Positions 7,825 to 17,355 of a stretch of DNA of 64,000 bases are shown piece by piece (the stretch's first letter is position 1; each line of letters opens with the position of its first letter). Under the pieces are notes generated by a model. That model saw nothing but the letters and a program-made list of their open reading frames with translations, did no database searches and was not told the origin of the DNA. The position numbers and the translations under genes were made by a program. Source of the stretch: Bacillus sp. S3 (lineage in GTDB: Bacteria; Bacillota; Bacilli; Bacillales; Cytobacillaceae); assembly GCF_005154805.1 (NCBI RefSeq), contig NZ_CP039727.1:4585501-4649500 (forward strand). Reading direction: 5' to 3'.

Positions 7825-8526
7825 TCAAACCTTTATCTTTAACCCTTCAAGCTCGCTGATCACTTCTTCCACTGGCACAACGTCTGCATATTTCTGCTGC
7901 ATATCAAATAGATTAATCGCATGGGAGGCAATCCCCCGGTCAAACGCGCATTCCTCTGGAACAACAACCCGGTAATTGTTAGAGAAGGCATCAATAACAG
8001 TCGCCCGGACGCAGCCGCTCGTCGTACACCCTGTGACAATCACCGTGTCAATCTGCTGGGCCGTCAAATAGGAAACCAACGGCGTTCCGAAAAAGGCGCT
8101 AGGCTTCTTCTTAGAGATGACAATCTCTCCATATTGAGGCTTAAGCTCCTCTACCACTTGCGTCCCTTTTTCTCCTTCTAATAAGGCAGGATGATCAAAT
8201 ATATTGCCCTTTATGGCGACTCGTTCATTAGAGGCAGATTTACTTCCCTCAATAATGGTAAAAAATACAGGAATGTCAATTTCTCTTGCTTTATTTAGTA
8301 GGTTTTTAATCTGTTCAATAGCGGCCCAGCTTCGTTCCCCGCAGCTTGTTGGGTATTTTTGAATCGATTGCTCGATATCCTCGGGGGAATCGCCTGTAAA
8401 GCCGTATTGCACATCGACAATCACAAGCGCCGGTTTTTGGCCGATCCCCATCTTTTTTCCCAATCCCGCTTCCTGGTACACCTTTTTATCTTGTTCATCC
8501 AAATACTGATCCCATATCCGGCTCAT
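7825..8526 (-). CDS. isochorismatase-family amidohydrolase, probable maleamate amidohydrolase
   Basis: 233 aa, start supported by AAGGAGAGAATTTC before the ATG. It has the cysteine-hydrolase triad: D38 (ALVIVDVQYG), Lys in ISKKKPSAFFG (about 140) and nucleophile C172 (VTGCTTSGCVRA). Homologues hydrolyse N-carbamoylsarcosine, nicotinamide or maleamate. Maleamate to maleate plus ammonia is the best guess because a maleate cis-trans isomerase is encoded in the same operon, as in the nic pathway (NicF then NicE). N-carbamoylsarcosine amidase-like activity cannot be excluded from sequence. Confidence 0.82.
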   Translation of the reverse strand: MSRIWDQYLDEQDKKVYQEAGLGKKMGIGQKPALVIVDVQYGFTGDSPEDIEQSIQKYPTSCGERSWAAIEQIKNLLNKAREIDIPVFFTIIEGSKSASNERVAIKGNIFDHPALLEGEKGTQVVEELKPQYGEIVISKKKPSAFFGTPLVSYLTAQQIDTVIVTGCTTSGCVRATVIDAFSNNYRVVVPEECAFDRGIASHAINLFDMQQKYADVVPVEEVISELEGLKIKV

Positions 8527-8538
8527 GAAATTCTCTCC

Positions 8539-8910
8539 TTATCCGTACGTAATGACACGGTCGTGATCGACAGTCAGCTGCACAAGAACATTCGGTTCCG
8601 CAAGTTCCACTTTCTTACCGTCCAGCTCTTGTTCCGTCATCCCGCGTGCCCCGCAAGAAATTCTCGATAGATAGATGTCTCCACCGCCTGAGACGATCTT
8701 TTCATAAGACTCCCGTATAGACGTTACACCATCTCCAATGCCGATAACACTATCTAATATATCATCACGGAGCAGCTGTACTGCACTGCCGGCCAGGAAC
8801 ATCGAGACCTTGTGGCCTTCATCGATAGCTGTTTTAGCAATTAAAAATGCCCGGTCTGCCTGAGTCGGTGCCTCTGGCCCATGTGTTAAATGAATAAGAA
8901 TTTTAGCCAT
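8539..8910 (-). CDS. DsrE-family protein
   Basis: 123 aa small cytoplasmic protein with the DsrE/YchN-like alpha-beta fold: ILIHLTHGPEAPTQADRAFL at the N-terminus, then EGHKVSMFLAGSAVQLL. One cysteine (RISCGARGMTE) sits where some DsrE proteins carry a persulfide-handling Cys. It lies 12 bp from the amidohydrolase gene in the same operon. A possible role is supplying sulfur for the sulfurated Mo cofactor of the two hydroxylases encoded upstream, but this is speculation. Confidence 0.7.
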   Translation of the reverse strand: MAKILIHLTHGPEAPTQADRAFLIAKTAIDEGHKVSMFLAGSAVQLLRDDILDSVIGIGDGVTSIRESYEKIVSGGGDIYLSRISCGARGMTEQELDGKKVELAEPNVLVQLTVDHDRVITYG

Positions 8911-8936
8911 GTTTGTTTCCCCCTTTTCTTTAGGTT

Positions 8937-9009
8937 AAGCTCTGTTAAACGTGGCTGTTGATTTCCGCTACAGTGGTAAAAAGTCAACAATGAACTTTAA
9001 CAGAGCCTT
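8937..9009. repeat. short inverted-repeat element (MITE-like), deletion derivative of the dispersed repeat
   Basis: The 11-bp ends GCTCTGTTAAA and TTTAACAGAGC are perfect inverted repeats. Read on the minus strand, the interior contains AGCGGAAATCAACAGCCA, identical to the right edge of dispersed copy 1 (near 463-480), and a left part (GTTAAAGTTCATTGTTGAC) resembling the flank of copies 1 and 3. It looks like the outer shell of that repeat family with the GC-rich core lost. It sits inside the pyridine operon, between the DsrE-like and maleate isomerase genes. Confidence 0.6.
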
Positions 9010-9020
9010 AGGTTAAGTTT

Positions 9021-9815
9021 TTATACTAAGGTGCTGCTTTTCTCGGCAGTCTCTTTCGAATGAAATGCTTCGGATAGAAGATATCCTGCATTTGGTACTA
9101 CGGGTTTTAATCCTAATTCTTTTAAAAGCTTATACACGGTCGAAGTGGCTGCTGAAAGCACGGGTAGATTCAGTTTTTCCTGTACTTTTTGAATCGCAGG
9201 AAGGGACTGCATTTGGACACAGGCCGACAATACGACCGCATCTGCCTTGCTTATATCTAAGTTATCTACGATATTAATGAGGTTTAAAGGATCTAGTTTG
9301 CCCACTGCTAAATTATCGGAAACTTCTAAGCTGATTGAATCAGTGACTTCAATTCCTGCAGCTTCGATATAATCCACCACCATTTTCGTTAAAGGCTTCA
9401 TATATGGGGTAACAATGGCTACCTTTTTTGCGCCAATCGCCTGAATTCCATCAATTAGTGCCCCTGCACTGCTGATGACCGGAACAGGCGTCCCATTTTC
9501 TTTTGCGATCGCGGAAAGCCGGTCTTCAGAAAGGCAATGATAGCCTGCCCCTTGTGACATGATGGCGACAAGACAGGCATACACCAGGGCATCACAGCGG
9601 GCGTCCGAAAGCTCCACTGCACAACGGTCGCTCTCCGTGTCCATTTTCGCCAGTTCTTCTTTCGTGACATGCATCATCCTCATGCGGCTTGAATGAAAGG
9701 TAAATGTTTCTTCCGGCAGTAATTGTTGGCGTGCCTGCAGCATCGCAGGAATTTCTTTTTCCATTGTCGTATTTGAACTTGGTACAATCAGACCAAGACG
9801 GTAATCTCTATTCAT
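9021..9815 (-). CDS. maleate cis-trans isomerase (Asp/Glu racemase superfamily)
   Basis: 264 aa. It begins RLGLIVPSSNTTMEKEIPAM, a hallmark of maleate isomerase and arylmalonate decarboxylase relatives (N14 and nearby residues bind carboxylate). The catalytic cysteine pair is present: C81 (ALVYACLVAIMS) and C199 (AVVLSACVQMQSLP). The reaction would be maleate to fumarate, the last step of aerobic nicotinate catabolism (NicE). Operon context with a maleamate-amidase-like gene supports this. The MITE-like element lies directly downstream without breaking the gene. Confidence 0.88.
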   Translation of the reverse strand: MNRDYRLGLIVPSSNTTMEKEIPAMLQARQQLLPEETFTFHSSRMRMMHVTKEELAKMDTESDRCAVELSDARCDALVYACLVAIMSQGAGYHCLSEDRLSAIAKENGTPVPVISSAGALIDGIQAIGAKKVAIVTPYMKPLTKMVVDYIEAAGIEVTDSISLEVSDNLAVGKLDPLNLINIVDNLDISKADAVVLSACVQMQSLPAIQKVQEKLNLPVLSAATSTVYKLLKELGLKPVVPNAGYLLSEAFHSKETAEKSSTLV

Positions 9816-9841
9816 ATTCCATCCTCCATTTTTTCCTTCTT

Positions 9842-10702
9842 TTATGATGAAACACTTTCCGCCGCAGCAGGGTTCAAGCTATCGCCTTGTTTCGGCGCCA
9901 CGAACTTCCAGGTAATACGTTCAAATTCCGCTTCTTCCAGAGCCTTATAAACGGCACTGTGTGATTCGTAGGAAATATCCGGAATCTTGCGCAAGACAAC
10001 CGTCGTTTCCACTTCCGAATCAAAAGGAAACGGATCGACCACAACCGTTCCATTCCCTTGACCCTGAACGGTCATCATCACTCCCTTACTCTCAAGCTGC
10101 TCTCGAACCGGACCCATGACTAATGTATTGGTCGTATCCGGCTTATGCATGGTAACGTACTGGGACAGACGATCCATAAATTGAACAATCTCATAGTTCA
10201 TCCAAAGATTATTTTCGAATTGGCTTCTAGGGCCTGATTTTTTCCACAACTCCATCTTTAAATCGACCCATTCCTTTTGCATACTGATGATTTTTTCATC
10301 AATTTGGGGAGCTAACTCTTGTGGAATCTTAAAGGTGAACGAAGGATCATAGCCAAAGCGGCTTGTATAAAGCCCCATCCAATGCATGCCGACCAAAAGT
10401 CCAGCATACGGATCCTCTTCTTTGACCTTTTCATAACCCTTCCCGTAAAAATCAACATGCTGCAGCAAATTCACACTTAAAAAAGGCACAGGCTGGCGAG
10501 TCTCAGCATTAAACAACACGTTTGTATCCGATTCAATCCAGCCAATATCATGTTTTTCTACCGCTAGACATAGGGAATCAAAATAACCTGGGCGTGTAAA
10601 CTGATCGTTGCCCCAATGCCTTGCCACTTCCCCGGCCTGAATGGAATGATCATATTGATTCACAATGTACAAATATCCATCATCATGCTTTGTAATAAAC
10701 AT
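9842..10702 (-). CDS. DUF3891 family protein, possible ring-opening enzyme
   Basis: 286 aa. The ATG at 10702 is preferred: AAAAGGAG (minus strand, 10718-10711) ends 8 nt before it, whereas an upstream in-frame GTG overlaps that site. DUF3891 has no assigned reaction that I can state with certainty. The sequence shows conserved-looking histidines in an HD-like pattern: YDHSIQAGEVARHWG, LAVEKHDIGWIE, NLLQHVDFYG and VGMHWMGLY, which could bind metal. The gene lies between the FAD monooxygenase and the maleate-pathway genes. The expected trihydroxypyridine ring-cleavage or a following hydrolysis otherwise lacks an enzyme here, so this gene is the candidate. Confidence 0.65.
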   Translation of the reverse strand: MFITKHDDGYLYIVNQYDHSIQAGEVARHWGNDQFTRPGYFDSLCLAVEKHDIGWIESDTNVLFNAETRQPVPFLSVNLLQHVDFYGKGYEKVKEEDPYAGLLVGMHWMGLYTSRFGYDPSFTFKIPQELAPQIDEKIISMQKEWVDLKMELWKKSGPRSQFENNLWMNYEIVQFMDRLSQYVTMHKPDTTNTLVMGPVREQLESKGVMMTVQGQGNGTVVVDPFPFDSEVETTVVLRKIPDISYESHSAVYKALEEAEFERITWKFVAPKQGDSLNPAAAESVSS

Positions 10703-10765
10703 GTTTCCCACTCCTTTTCACACATTTCCCCTGTACCTATTAAGCTGACAATCTACCTTTCAAGG

Positions 10766-12064
10766 TTAGGAAGGAATGCTGGTCTCAAGCTTTAATTCAT
10801 CCTGAAAAATAAACACATCATCAATATCCAGCGGCTTTTCTCTTGTAAATAAATGCTGATAGACCTTCGTGATATCCGGCATTTTGGTGGCAATATTGAA
10901 CATTAGCGGAGCTAATTCTTTCTTCACGGGTTCTCTTGTCAAAAATTTCTCCAGCGTTAATTGCAGATTTTGAATTAATTTCACTTCCTCATGGCGCCTT
11001 CTTTGGACTTGCTTCAATGTTTCTAGCGATAAATCGTTATTTTTAAAACCTTTATAGATCACATCTGCTGTAATCACTGCAGTGCCCATCGCAAGTGTGC
11101 TTCCTACTGCTCCCCATGGCGTAACACAATGGGCCGCATCCCCAATGAGCAAGAGCCCGTCCTTCGCCCATTCTCTTATATATCTCATTCTGCACAACAG
11201 CAGAACAAACGATTTGAAGTCTGTCACCTGTTCGAAGTAGTCTCCGAGAATCGGCATATCTTCCACAATTTTTGCCTTAAAGGCGTCAATGCCTTCCTTC
11301 TTGATTTTCTGATATTCCCCTTTCGTCAGGGACACGCCACATTGAATATATCCGCCCAATTTCGGTAAGAAGAGGTAGTTGTAGTTTTTTTGAAAATAGA
11401 AATGGTAGATATTATAATCCCATGTTTCCGGTTTTTCGAATGAGAACCATAGCAGGTCATTATCATAATAATCCAGGTCGAGTTCAAATTTTCCGAGCTT
11501 TTCTATCGTTGAATTTCTCCCGTCAACGCCAATGGTTACGCTTGTCTGGATCGATAGGTCGCCTTCAAAGACATAATCATCAATAAAGTTCACTTGTTGT
11601 CCAGGCTTGGTTTGGGCATATACGCCAACTACCTTTTCGCCGTCTTTTAAGAGATCTTTTACCTTCGTATTAAATAATAATTTGAAGTTTGGATATTGCT
11701 TCGCTTTTTCGAGCAGTGCCGCAAGAAGTGTAGGCTGGGTCAGCCGTGCACAGTAGCTTTCCTCGTCGATGAGGGTGTCAAATTTAAGATTCATAATTTC
11801 CTTGTGTTGGTGAAAAACAGTCACTTCAGGAATTTTCACGTGGTCATGTGATTCAATATAATCTAGTAAATTTAATTGTTTCATTAGCTGAACAAAACGA
11901 GGCTGGGTAATTTCACCACGGTACTCCCGGTGAAAATCTGGATTTTGCTCAAGAACGGTAATGTCTAGTCCTTGCTTCGCAAGCAGCAAACCTAAAAGCA
12001 TTCCGGCAGGGCCCGCCCCAACGATACACACATCTGTTTTTATTTCTTTTACCTCATTTTTCAT
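10766..12064 (-). CDS. FAD-dependent aromatic monooxygenase (hydroxypyridine type)
   Basis: 432 aa flavoprotein hydroxylase of the p-hydroxybenzoate hydroxylase class. The ATG at 12064 is preferred because AGGTG at 12080-12076 overlaps the alternative GTG start at 12076. Motifs in order: FAD dinucleotide motif GAGPAGMLLGLLLAKQGLD near the N-terminus, DG motif in TIGVDGRNST, and the second FAD motif LLIGDAAHCVTPWGAVG. In this operon a decarboxylating hydroxylation of 6-hydroxy- or 2,6-dihydroxynicotinate is the likely reaction, paralleling NicC-like enzymes. Two Mo hydroxylases upstream favour 2,6-dihydroxynicotinate to 2,3,6-trihydroxypyridine. Substrate is inferred. Confidence 0.82.
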   Translation of the reverse strand: MKNEVKEIKTDVCIVGAGPAGMLLGLLLAKQGLDITVLEQNPDFHREYRGEITQPRFVQLMKQLNLLDYIESHDHVKIPEVTVFHQHKEIMNLKFDTLIDEESYCARLTQPTLLAALLEKAKQYPNFKLLFNTKVKDLLKDGEKVVGVYAQTKPGQQVNFIDDYVFEGDLSIQTSVTIGVDGRNSTIEKLGKFELDLDYYDNDLLWFSFEKPETWDYNIYHFYFQKNYNYLFLPKLGGYIQCGVSLTKGEYQKIKKEGIDAFKAKIVEDMPILGDYFEQVTDFKSFVLLLCRMRYIREWAKDGLLLIGDAAHCVTPWGAVGSTLAMGTAVITADVIYKGFKNNDLSLETLKQVQRRRHEEVKLIQNLQLTLEKFLTREPVKKELAPLMFNIATKMPDITKVYQHLFTREKPLDIDDVFIFQDELKLETSIPS

Positions 12065-12129
12065 TTCTGCTTTCACCTAATTTCTTCGTTAATTTTTTTC
12101 AGCAGTTGTCCCTATAGAAACGGTGCTCA

Positions 12130-14466
12130 TTAGATTCCGCTTCCGGCCGGCTCTTTTGCCTGCCTGAGAAGTTCCTTCAGCTGTGCTGGTTTCACCGGGA
12201 TATTCTCCACTTTTATATTCCATGCCGCCAGTGCGTCTTCCACTGCCGATTGAATCGCAGCAGGTACCGGAATGGTTCCGCTTTCTCCTGCCCCTTTCGC
12301 CCCAAGTGGGTTGAGCGGTGACGGTGTCTCTACATGACCAATTTTCATTTCCGGCACCTCGCATGATGAAGGCACAAGGTAATCCATTAACGTACTCGTT
12401 AACAGCTGGCCTTGTTTGTCATAAACAATTTCCTCATACAAGGCGTTACCAATTCCATTGGATATTCCTCCTTGAACCTGTCCTTTCACAACGAGAGGAT
12501 TGAGCAGTTTTCCATTATCATGTATCGAGGTATAATCCAGAATTTGAATCGCTCCGGAATCCGGGTCTACTTCCACAACGGCAATATCTGTCATCCCTGT
12601 GATCGATGCCGCTTTTGGAGCGAAATAGTCGGTTGCCTCCAAACCAGGTGCAACGGAATAAGGAAAGGTTGTTCCAGGGAAAAGACCTCTTGCTTCATGG
12701 GCCAGCTCACCTAAAGCGATTCTGATCGATGGATCAGATTCCTTGTACACATAGCCATCCTTCACCGATAACTCGTCCGCTTTTGCCCCCAGTTTTTCTT
12801 CTGCGATTTGTAAGGCTTTATCCTTTAAAGCGTTCGAGGCATTGAATACAGCGGTACCTACAAGAACGCCCATTCTGCTAGCAAATGTCCCCGTTCCATA
12901 GGTGATTAGCTTTGTATCGCCTTCACGTACGGTAACCTTCTCGACAGGGAGATCGAATACTTCCGCAGCAACCTGCGCAAAGGTGGTCTCATGCCCCTGC
13001 CCTTGGGTGGCGGCACTCGTCAGCACAGTAATCTCTCCTGTCACTTCAATACGGACGGTGGCGCCTTCGAATGAACCAAAGCCGGTGTTTTCAATGGCTG
13101 TTGCCACACCAATTCCGATATATTTTCCTTCTTTTCTGTACTGTTTCTGCTTGTTTCTCCATTCGTAATAGCCTGAAAGTTCAATGGCTTCACTTAATAC
13201 CTTTTGATAATTTCCACTATCATAAATCTGCGGACTGCCGTCCCGAGAACGGAGTCCGGTTCGATACGGAAATTCGTGCTCCTGGATTAAGTTTCTGCGG
13301 CGGATCTCTACAGGATCAATGTTTAGCTTTTTAGCCGCCTGATCAAGCAGCCGGTTTAAAATTAAAGCCGCCTGCGGGCGGCCTGCCCCTCGGAATGGTG
13401 CCATTGGCACGGTATTCGTATAGAGCACCTTTGCATCGCAAAAATAATGGGGAACTTTATATGGTCCAGGGATAAGGGTAGAAGTCATAATCGGAACAAT
13501 AATTCCCCAAGGAACATATGCCCCGTTATTCGCGAGCATCGTATCGATAACGGCAATAATCTTGCCGTCCTCTGTCACGCCGAGGGACGCCTCATGATAC
13601 TGCTCCCTTTCATGAATACAGCTCATCATATGCTCCATGCGGTCTTCTATCCAGCGAACAGGCGCCTTAACTATCCTTGCCGCCCAGACAACAAGAAAAT
13701 CTTCTACATAGAAAATCGCTTTTGCCCCGAAGGCACCACCTACGTCCGGTGCCGCAACCCGGATGTTGTTTTCCGAAATATTTAATAATTTTGAGAGGAT
13801 GGAACGCATTTCATGCTGGCTCTGTGTAGCGGCATGAACTTCAAGTTCGGGCTCCGGTCCATTAAAATCCCACTTTGCCAGTAATCCCCTTGTTTCAATC
13901 GGCAAACAGCTGACCCGGCCGATCTTGAATCGATGCTTGACAACAACCGGCGCCTCTTTCATCGCTTCATGTGCATCGCCTACTGACTGTTGGAAATGGG
14001 CCGCAACATTAGATTCCAAATGCTGATGGGCCAAAGGGGCATCTGTTTGGATGGCATCATCTATATGAGCAACCGCAGGAAGCGGTTCATACTTCACGTT
14101 AATCAGTTCAATAGCATCCTCGGCAATATAACGGTTCTTGGCAATGACCATTGCCACCGGTTCACCCACATGGTGCACGACTGAATCCAGGGGACGCTGC
14201 GTTACCGGCACCAAATTCGGATGTGGAAACAGGGCCGGCAGGGCCGGGAAGTCTTTTCCCTCTTCTGGTCCAAACACAGCGATTACACCCGGAAGTTTTC
14301 GGGCCTCCTCAAGGTCGATTTCCAGAATGCGCGCATGTGCATGCGGACTTCTGAGAAAAGCAGCGCTTTGCGTTCCCGGAATGTCCAAATCTGCGATGTA
14401 ACGCCCATTGCCCCGAATCAAACGAGGATCAATTTTTCGTTTTAGCGCCTTCCCAATATACTTCAT
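12130..14466 (-). CDS. molybdenum hydroxylase large subunit, second copy (xanthine dehydrogenase family)
   Basis: 778 aa. Residues 1-120 form the ald_Xan_dh_C domain (RLIRGNGRYIADL, FLRSPHAHARI); the rest is the Mo-cofactor domain with DVGGAFGAK, PFRGAGRPQA and GTGTFASRM. GAGESGTIPVPAA near the C-terminus carries the catalytic Glu that activates Mo-bound hydroxide. The gene overlaps the next upstream one by 4 bp, so both large subunits are coupled. Together with the shared FeS and FAD subunits it probably forms nicotinate dehydrogenase or 6-hydroxynicotinate dehydrogenase. The two paralogues would do the two ring hydroxylations; which does which cannot be told from sequence. Confidence 0.88.
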   Translation of the reverse strand: MKYIGKALKRKIDPRLIRGNGRYIADLDIPGTQSAAFLRSPHAHARILEIDLEEARKLPGVIAVFGPEEGKDFPALPALFPHPNLVPVTQRPLDSVVHHVGEPVAMVIAKNRYIAEDAIELINVKYEPLPAVAHIDDAIQTDAPLAHQHLESNVAAHFQQSVGDAHEAMKEAPVVVKHRFKIGRVSCLPIETRGLLAKWDFNGPEPELEVHAATQSQHEMRSILSKLLNISENNIRVAAPDVGGAFGAKAIFYVEDFLVVWAARIVKAPVRWIEDRMEHMMSCIHEREQYHEASLGVTEDGKIIAVIDTMLANNGAYVPWGIIVPIMTSTLIPGPYKVPHYFCDAKVLYTNTVPMAPFRGAGRPQAALILNRLLDQAAKKLNIDPVEIRRRNLIQEHEFPYRTGLRSRDGSPQIYDSGNYQKVLSEAIELSGYYEWRNKQKQYRKEGKYIGIGVATAIENTGFGSFEGATVRIEVTGEITVLTSAATQGQGHETTFAQVAAEVFDLPVEKVTVREGDTKLITYGTGTFASRMGVLVGTAVFNASNALKDKALQIAEEKLGAKADELSVKDGYVYKESDPSIRIALGELAHEARGLFPGTTFPYSVAPGLEATDYFAPKAASITGMTDIAVVEVDPDSGAIQILDYTSIHDNGKLLNPLVVKGQVQGGISNGIGNALYEEIVYDKQGQLLTSTLMDYLVPSSCEVPEMKIGHVETPSPLNPLGAKGAGESGTIPVPAAIQSAVEDALAAWNIKVENIPVKPAQLKELLRQAKEPAGSGI

Positions 14467-16772
14467 ATTCGCTCCTCCTCATTCCTTACAGGACCTTTTT
14501 TGATTGCATCTCTAATCTTTTCAGGCCGTATTGGCAAGGAAGTAATATGGATCGGGTAGTGTTCCAGGGCATTCTCGATGGCATTGGCAACAGCCGGAGC
14601 CACTGCGACAGTTCCTCCTTCACCTGCCCCTTTTACACCAAGTGGATTTAAAGGAGATGGTGAATTTTCCAGAATCTCAATCTCAATTTGAGGAACTTCC
14701 ATTGCGCTTGGCAGCAAATAGTCCATAAATGAACCTGTCACGAGTTGGCCGGCTTCATCATATTTAAGCTCCTCATAAATGGCACCACCCAATCCTTGGG
14801 CCATACCGCCGACTAGCTGTCCATGAACCAATAATGGGTTAATGGCCCGCCCCACATCATACGCAATATAGTACTTTTCAATTTTCACTTTCCCTGTTTC
14901 GAGATCAACGGCTACCTCCGCCGCATGGATCCCATATGGATAGGACATATGATCGATGGAAAAGGTGTATTTTTCACGGAGCTCGACACCTTGGTTTCTG
15001 CACTCTTTAATAATGAGTTCGAGCGGACAAACTTCCTGCTTATTTGACAATTGGATGATTGATTGTTCCTTAACGTCAAGATCATCTGCTGGAAGACAAA
15101 ATCGTTCAGCCGCCGCTTGAACTATTTTTCTTTTCAGTGCCGCCGAAGCATACCAAGCTGCTGACCCCCCAACCACCGTTCCACGGGTAGCAAAAGAACC
15201 ATTTCCTTTTTCCACCACATCCGTATCGCCATGAATGACACTTACATTTGAATAAGGGATTCCCAATTGCTCAGCACAAATTTGTGCAAGCGCCGTCTTT
15301 ACCCCTTGACCAATATCCGCTAATCCGGTTTTGCAGAGGAGGTTCCCATTTTCTAAAAATTCTACTTCGCAAAACTCCCAAGGTCCTAACCCTGATTTTT
15401 CAACAAACATCGCAAATCCCAACCCAATGATTCGTCCCTCTTTGGCGGCCTGGATCTTTTTATCAGAAAATTGCTCCCACTCCATTGCTTTTCGTGCCGT
15501 TTCAAGAATTCCAGGATAATCACCGCTATCGTATTCCACCACCTGGCCGAGGGCGGAAATACCATTTGAATAGGGCATTTGCTCCGGCTGGATTAAATTC
15601 CGCTCCCGCACCACGGTCGGATCGAGATGAAGTTTCTTGGCCACGATATCGATAATCCGTTCCCTGACAAAGGTTCCCTCAAATCTTCCCGGACCGCGGT
15701 AGGTTCCTGTCGGTGTTTTGTTCGTTGCGACCACATGGGTAATGAATTCTAATGCCTCAATATCATAGGGGCCGGCAAACATCCCCTGGGTCAGGACTGG
15801 AACAGTGACTCCGTGCGTACGGATATACGCTCCTGTATCTACAAAAATCTCATCTTTTAATGCAAGGATTCTACCATTCTCATCAAAACCTACCTTTACA
15901 CGGTGTTTTTGTTCGCGAGAATGGTTTGTCGCCTTCATATGCTCTAAACGGTCTTCGATCCACTTGACCGGCCGGCCAAGCTGAAGCGCTGCATAGGGGA
16001 TTAAATAGTCTTCCGGATAAAATTCACCTCTAGGCCCAAAACCGCCTCCGACATCGGTTTCGATAAAGCGAATGTCCTTTGGGTCCTTATGTAAAAGTGT
16101 TGCAAGGATTTGATGATTAAAATGAACCACTTTTGTCGGACCATAGACGGTCAGCCGCTGATCCTCCCCGACTAAAGCAAGGAGACCCCTTGTTTCCATC
16201 GGAATTCCGGAATGCCGCTGGACATATAAATCTTCTTCTAACACATGAGGACACTTCTTAAAGTGTTCCTCGACATTTCCCTTTTCGGAATGAATGATAA
16301 AAAGGTCATTGCTGCCAATTTCAGGATGCAATACGTCCGTTTCCGGCTGAATCGCTTTATGGACATCCGTGATGGGTGTTAACGGTTCATAAACGATATC
16401 GATTAAGTCTGCAGCATCTTCTGCCACGTATCTTGACGCAGCGACAACCATGACCACTGGTTCGCCAACATAGCGGACTTTCTCTTTTGCTAACGGATAC
16501 TGCAAAGCTTTCGTCAAGGCCTCGTTCGGAGCAAGCCGCATCGGAATCGGGGAAAGATCCGCCGGCAGATCCTGCCCCGTCATGATCATGAACACGTCAG
16601 GATGATTTTTCGCTTTTTCGATATGGATGCTCGCAATATTTGCATGGGCATGTGGACTGCGAATAATGACTGCCTCACACTGATCAGGCAGCTTTATATC
16701 ACCAACATATTGCCCTTTACCTGTAATGAGCCGCGGGTCTTCAATTCGTTTCACACTCGTGCCGATGGTCAT
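14463..16772 (-). CDS. molybdenum hydroxylase large subunit, first copy (xanthine dehydrogenase family)
   Basis: 769 aa, paralogous to the following gene. It starts TIGTSVKRIEDPRLITGKGQ. The Mo-cofactor domain contains DVGGGFGPRG, TYRGPGRFEG and KGNGSFATRG; GAGEGGTVAVAPAV holds the catalytic Glu. Four-base overlaps on both sides (with the FeS subunit upstream and the second large subunit downstream) indicate tight coupling. One small and one medium subunit gene serve two large subunits in this operon. It is expected to hydroxylate a pyridine ring carbon with water as oxygen source. Confidence 0.88.
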   Translation of the reverse strand: MTIGTSVKRIEDPRLITGKGQYVGDIKLPDQCEAVIIRSPHAHANIASIHIEKAKNHPDVFMIMTGQDLPADLSPIPMRLAPNEALTKALQYPLAKEKVRYVGEPVVMVVAASRYVAEDAADLIDIVYEPLTPITDVHKAIQPETDVLHPEIGSNDLFIIHSEKGNVEEHFKKCPHVLEEDLYVQRHSGIPMETRGLLALVGEDQRLTVYGPTKVVHFNHQILATLLHKDPKDIRFIETDVGGGFGPRGEFYPEDYLIPYAALQLGRPVKWIEDRLEHMKATNHSREQKHRVKVGFDENGRILALKDEIFVDTGAYIRTHGVTVPVLTQGMFAGPYDIEALEFITHVVATNKTPTGTYRGPGRFEGTFVRERIIDIVAKKLHLDPTVVRERNLIQPEQMPYSNGISALGQVVEYDSGDYPGILETARKAMEWEQFSDKKIQAAKEGRIIGLGFAMFVEKSGLGPWEFCEVEFLENGNLLCKTGLADIGQGVKTALAQICAEQLGIPYSNVSVIHGDTDVVEKGNGSFATRGTVVGGSAAWYASAALKRKIVQAAAERFCLPADDLDVKEQSIIQLSNKQEVCPLELIIKECRNQGVELREKYTFSIDHMSYPYGIHAAEVAVDLETGKVKIEKYYIAYDVGRAINPLLVHGQLVGGMAQGLGGAIYEELKYDEAGQLVTGSFMDYLLPSAMEVPQIEIEILENSPSPLNPLGVKGAGEGGTVAVAPAVANAIENALEHYPIHITSLPIRPEKIRDAIKKGPVRNEEERI

Positions 16773-17320
16773 ACTTCCACTTTCCTTCCAGAAGGGACGA
16801 TTTCCAAATCACCGGACTCTTCCTCACTCTTTTTATTCTGATTGAGTACTTCTGCCGCCATTTCAACTGCATCGACGATGTTTTGATATCCCGTGCACCG
16901 GCATAAATTCCCTGAGATGCCCTCCCGAATTTCCTCGCGGCTTGGATTTGGGTTCTGCTCTAGAAAATGGCATGCGGACATGAGTACTCCTGGTGTACAA
17001 AAGCCACATTGCAGACCGTGTTTTTCCCAGAATGCTTCCTGCAATGGATGCAGGCTGCCGTCCGGTTCTGCTAACCCTTCTACCGTCCGAATCTCTTTCT
17101 TATCTGCCTGAACACCAAAGACAAGACAAGACCTCACCGGCCGCCCGTCCATCATGATCGTACAAGCACCGCAAATGCCATGCTCACAGCCAACATGTGT
17201 GCCTGTTAATCTGAGTTCATCACGTAAAACATCTGATAATAGCATCCGCGGCTCAACCGAAGCCGTATATTCCTTACCGTTCACGGTTAAGGCGATGTCC
17301 TTTAAGTTCGTTTGCGTCAT
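16769..17320 (-). CDS. molybdenum hydroxylase small subunit, two [2Fe-2S] clusters
   Basis: 183 aa. The ATG at 17320 follows AGGAGGTGGAACAC on the minus strand; a longer open frame would run into the medium-subunit gene and is rejected. The plant-type ferredoxin motif GCEHGICGACTIMMDG and the second cluster motif CGFCTPGVLMS ... GNLCRCTGYQNIV are complete. The C-terminus carries a charged tail (KKSEEESGD) not needed for cluster binding. It passes electrons from the Mo centre to the FAD subunit of the hydroxylase complex. Confidence 0.93.
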   Translation of the reverse strand: MTQTNLKDIALTVNGKEYTASVEPRMLLSDVLRDELRLTGTHVGCEHGICGACTIMMDGRPVRSCLVFGVQADKKEIRTVEGLAEPDGSLHPLQEAFWEKHGLQCGFCTPGVLMSACHFLEQNPNPSREEIREGISGNLCRCTGYQNIVDAVEMAAEVLNQNKKSEEESGDLEIVPSGRKVEV

Positions 17321-17355
17321 GTGTTCCACCTCCTGGAAATGGATAGGGTTTATTC

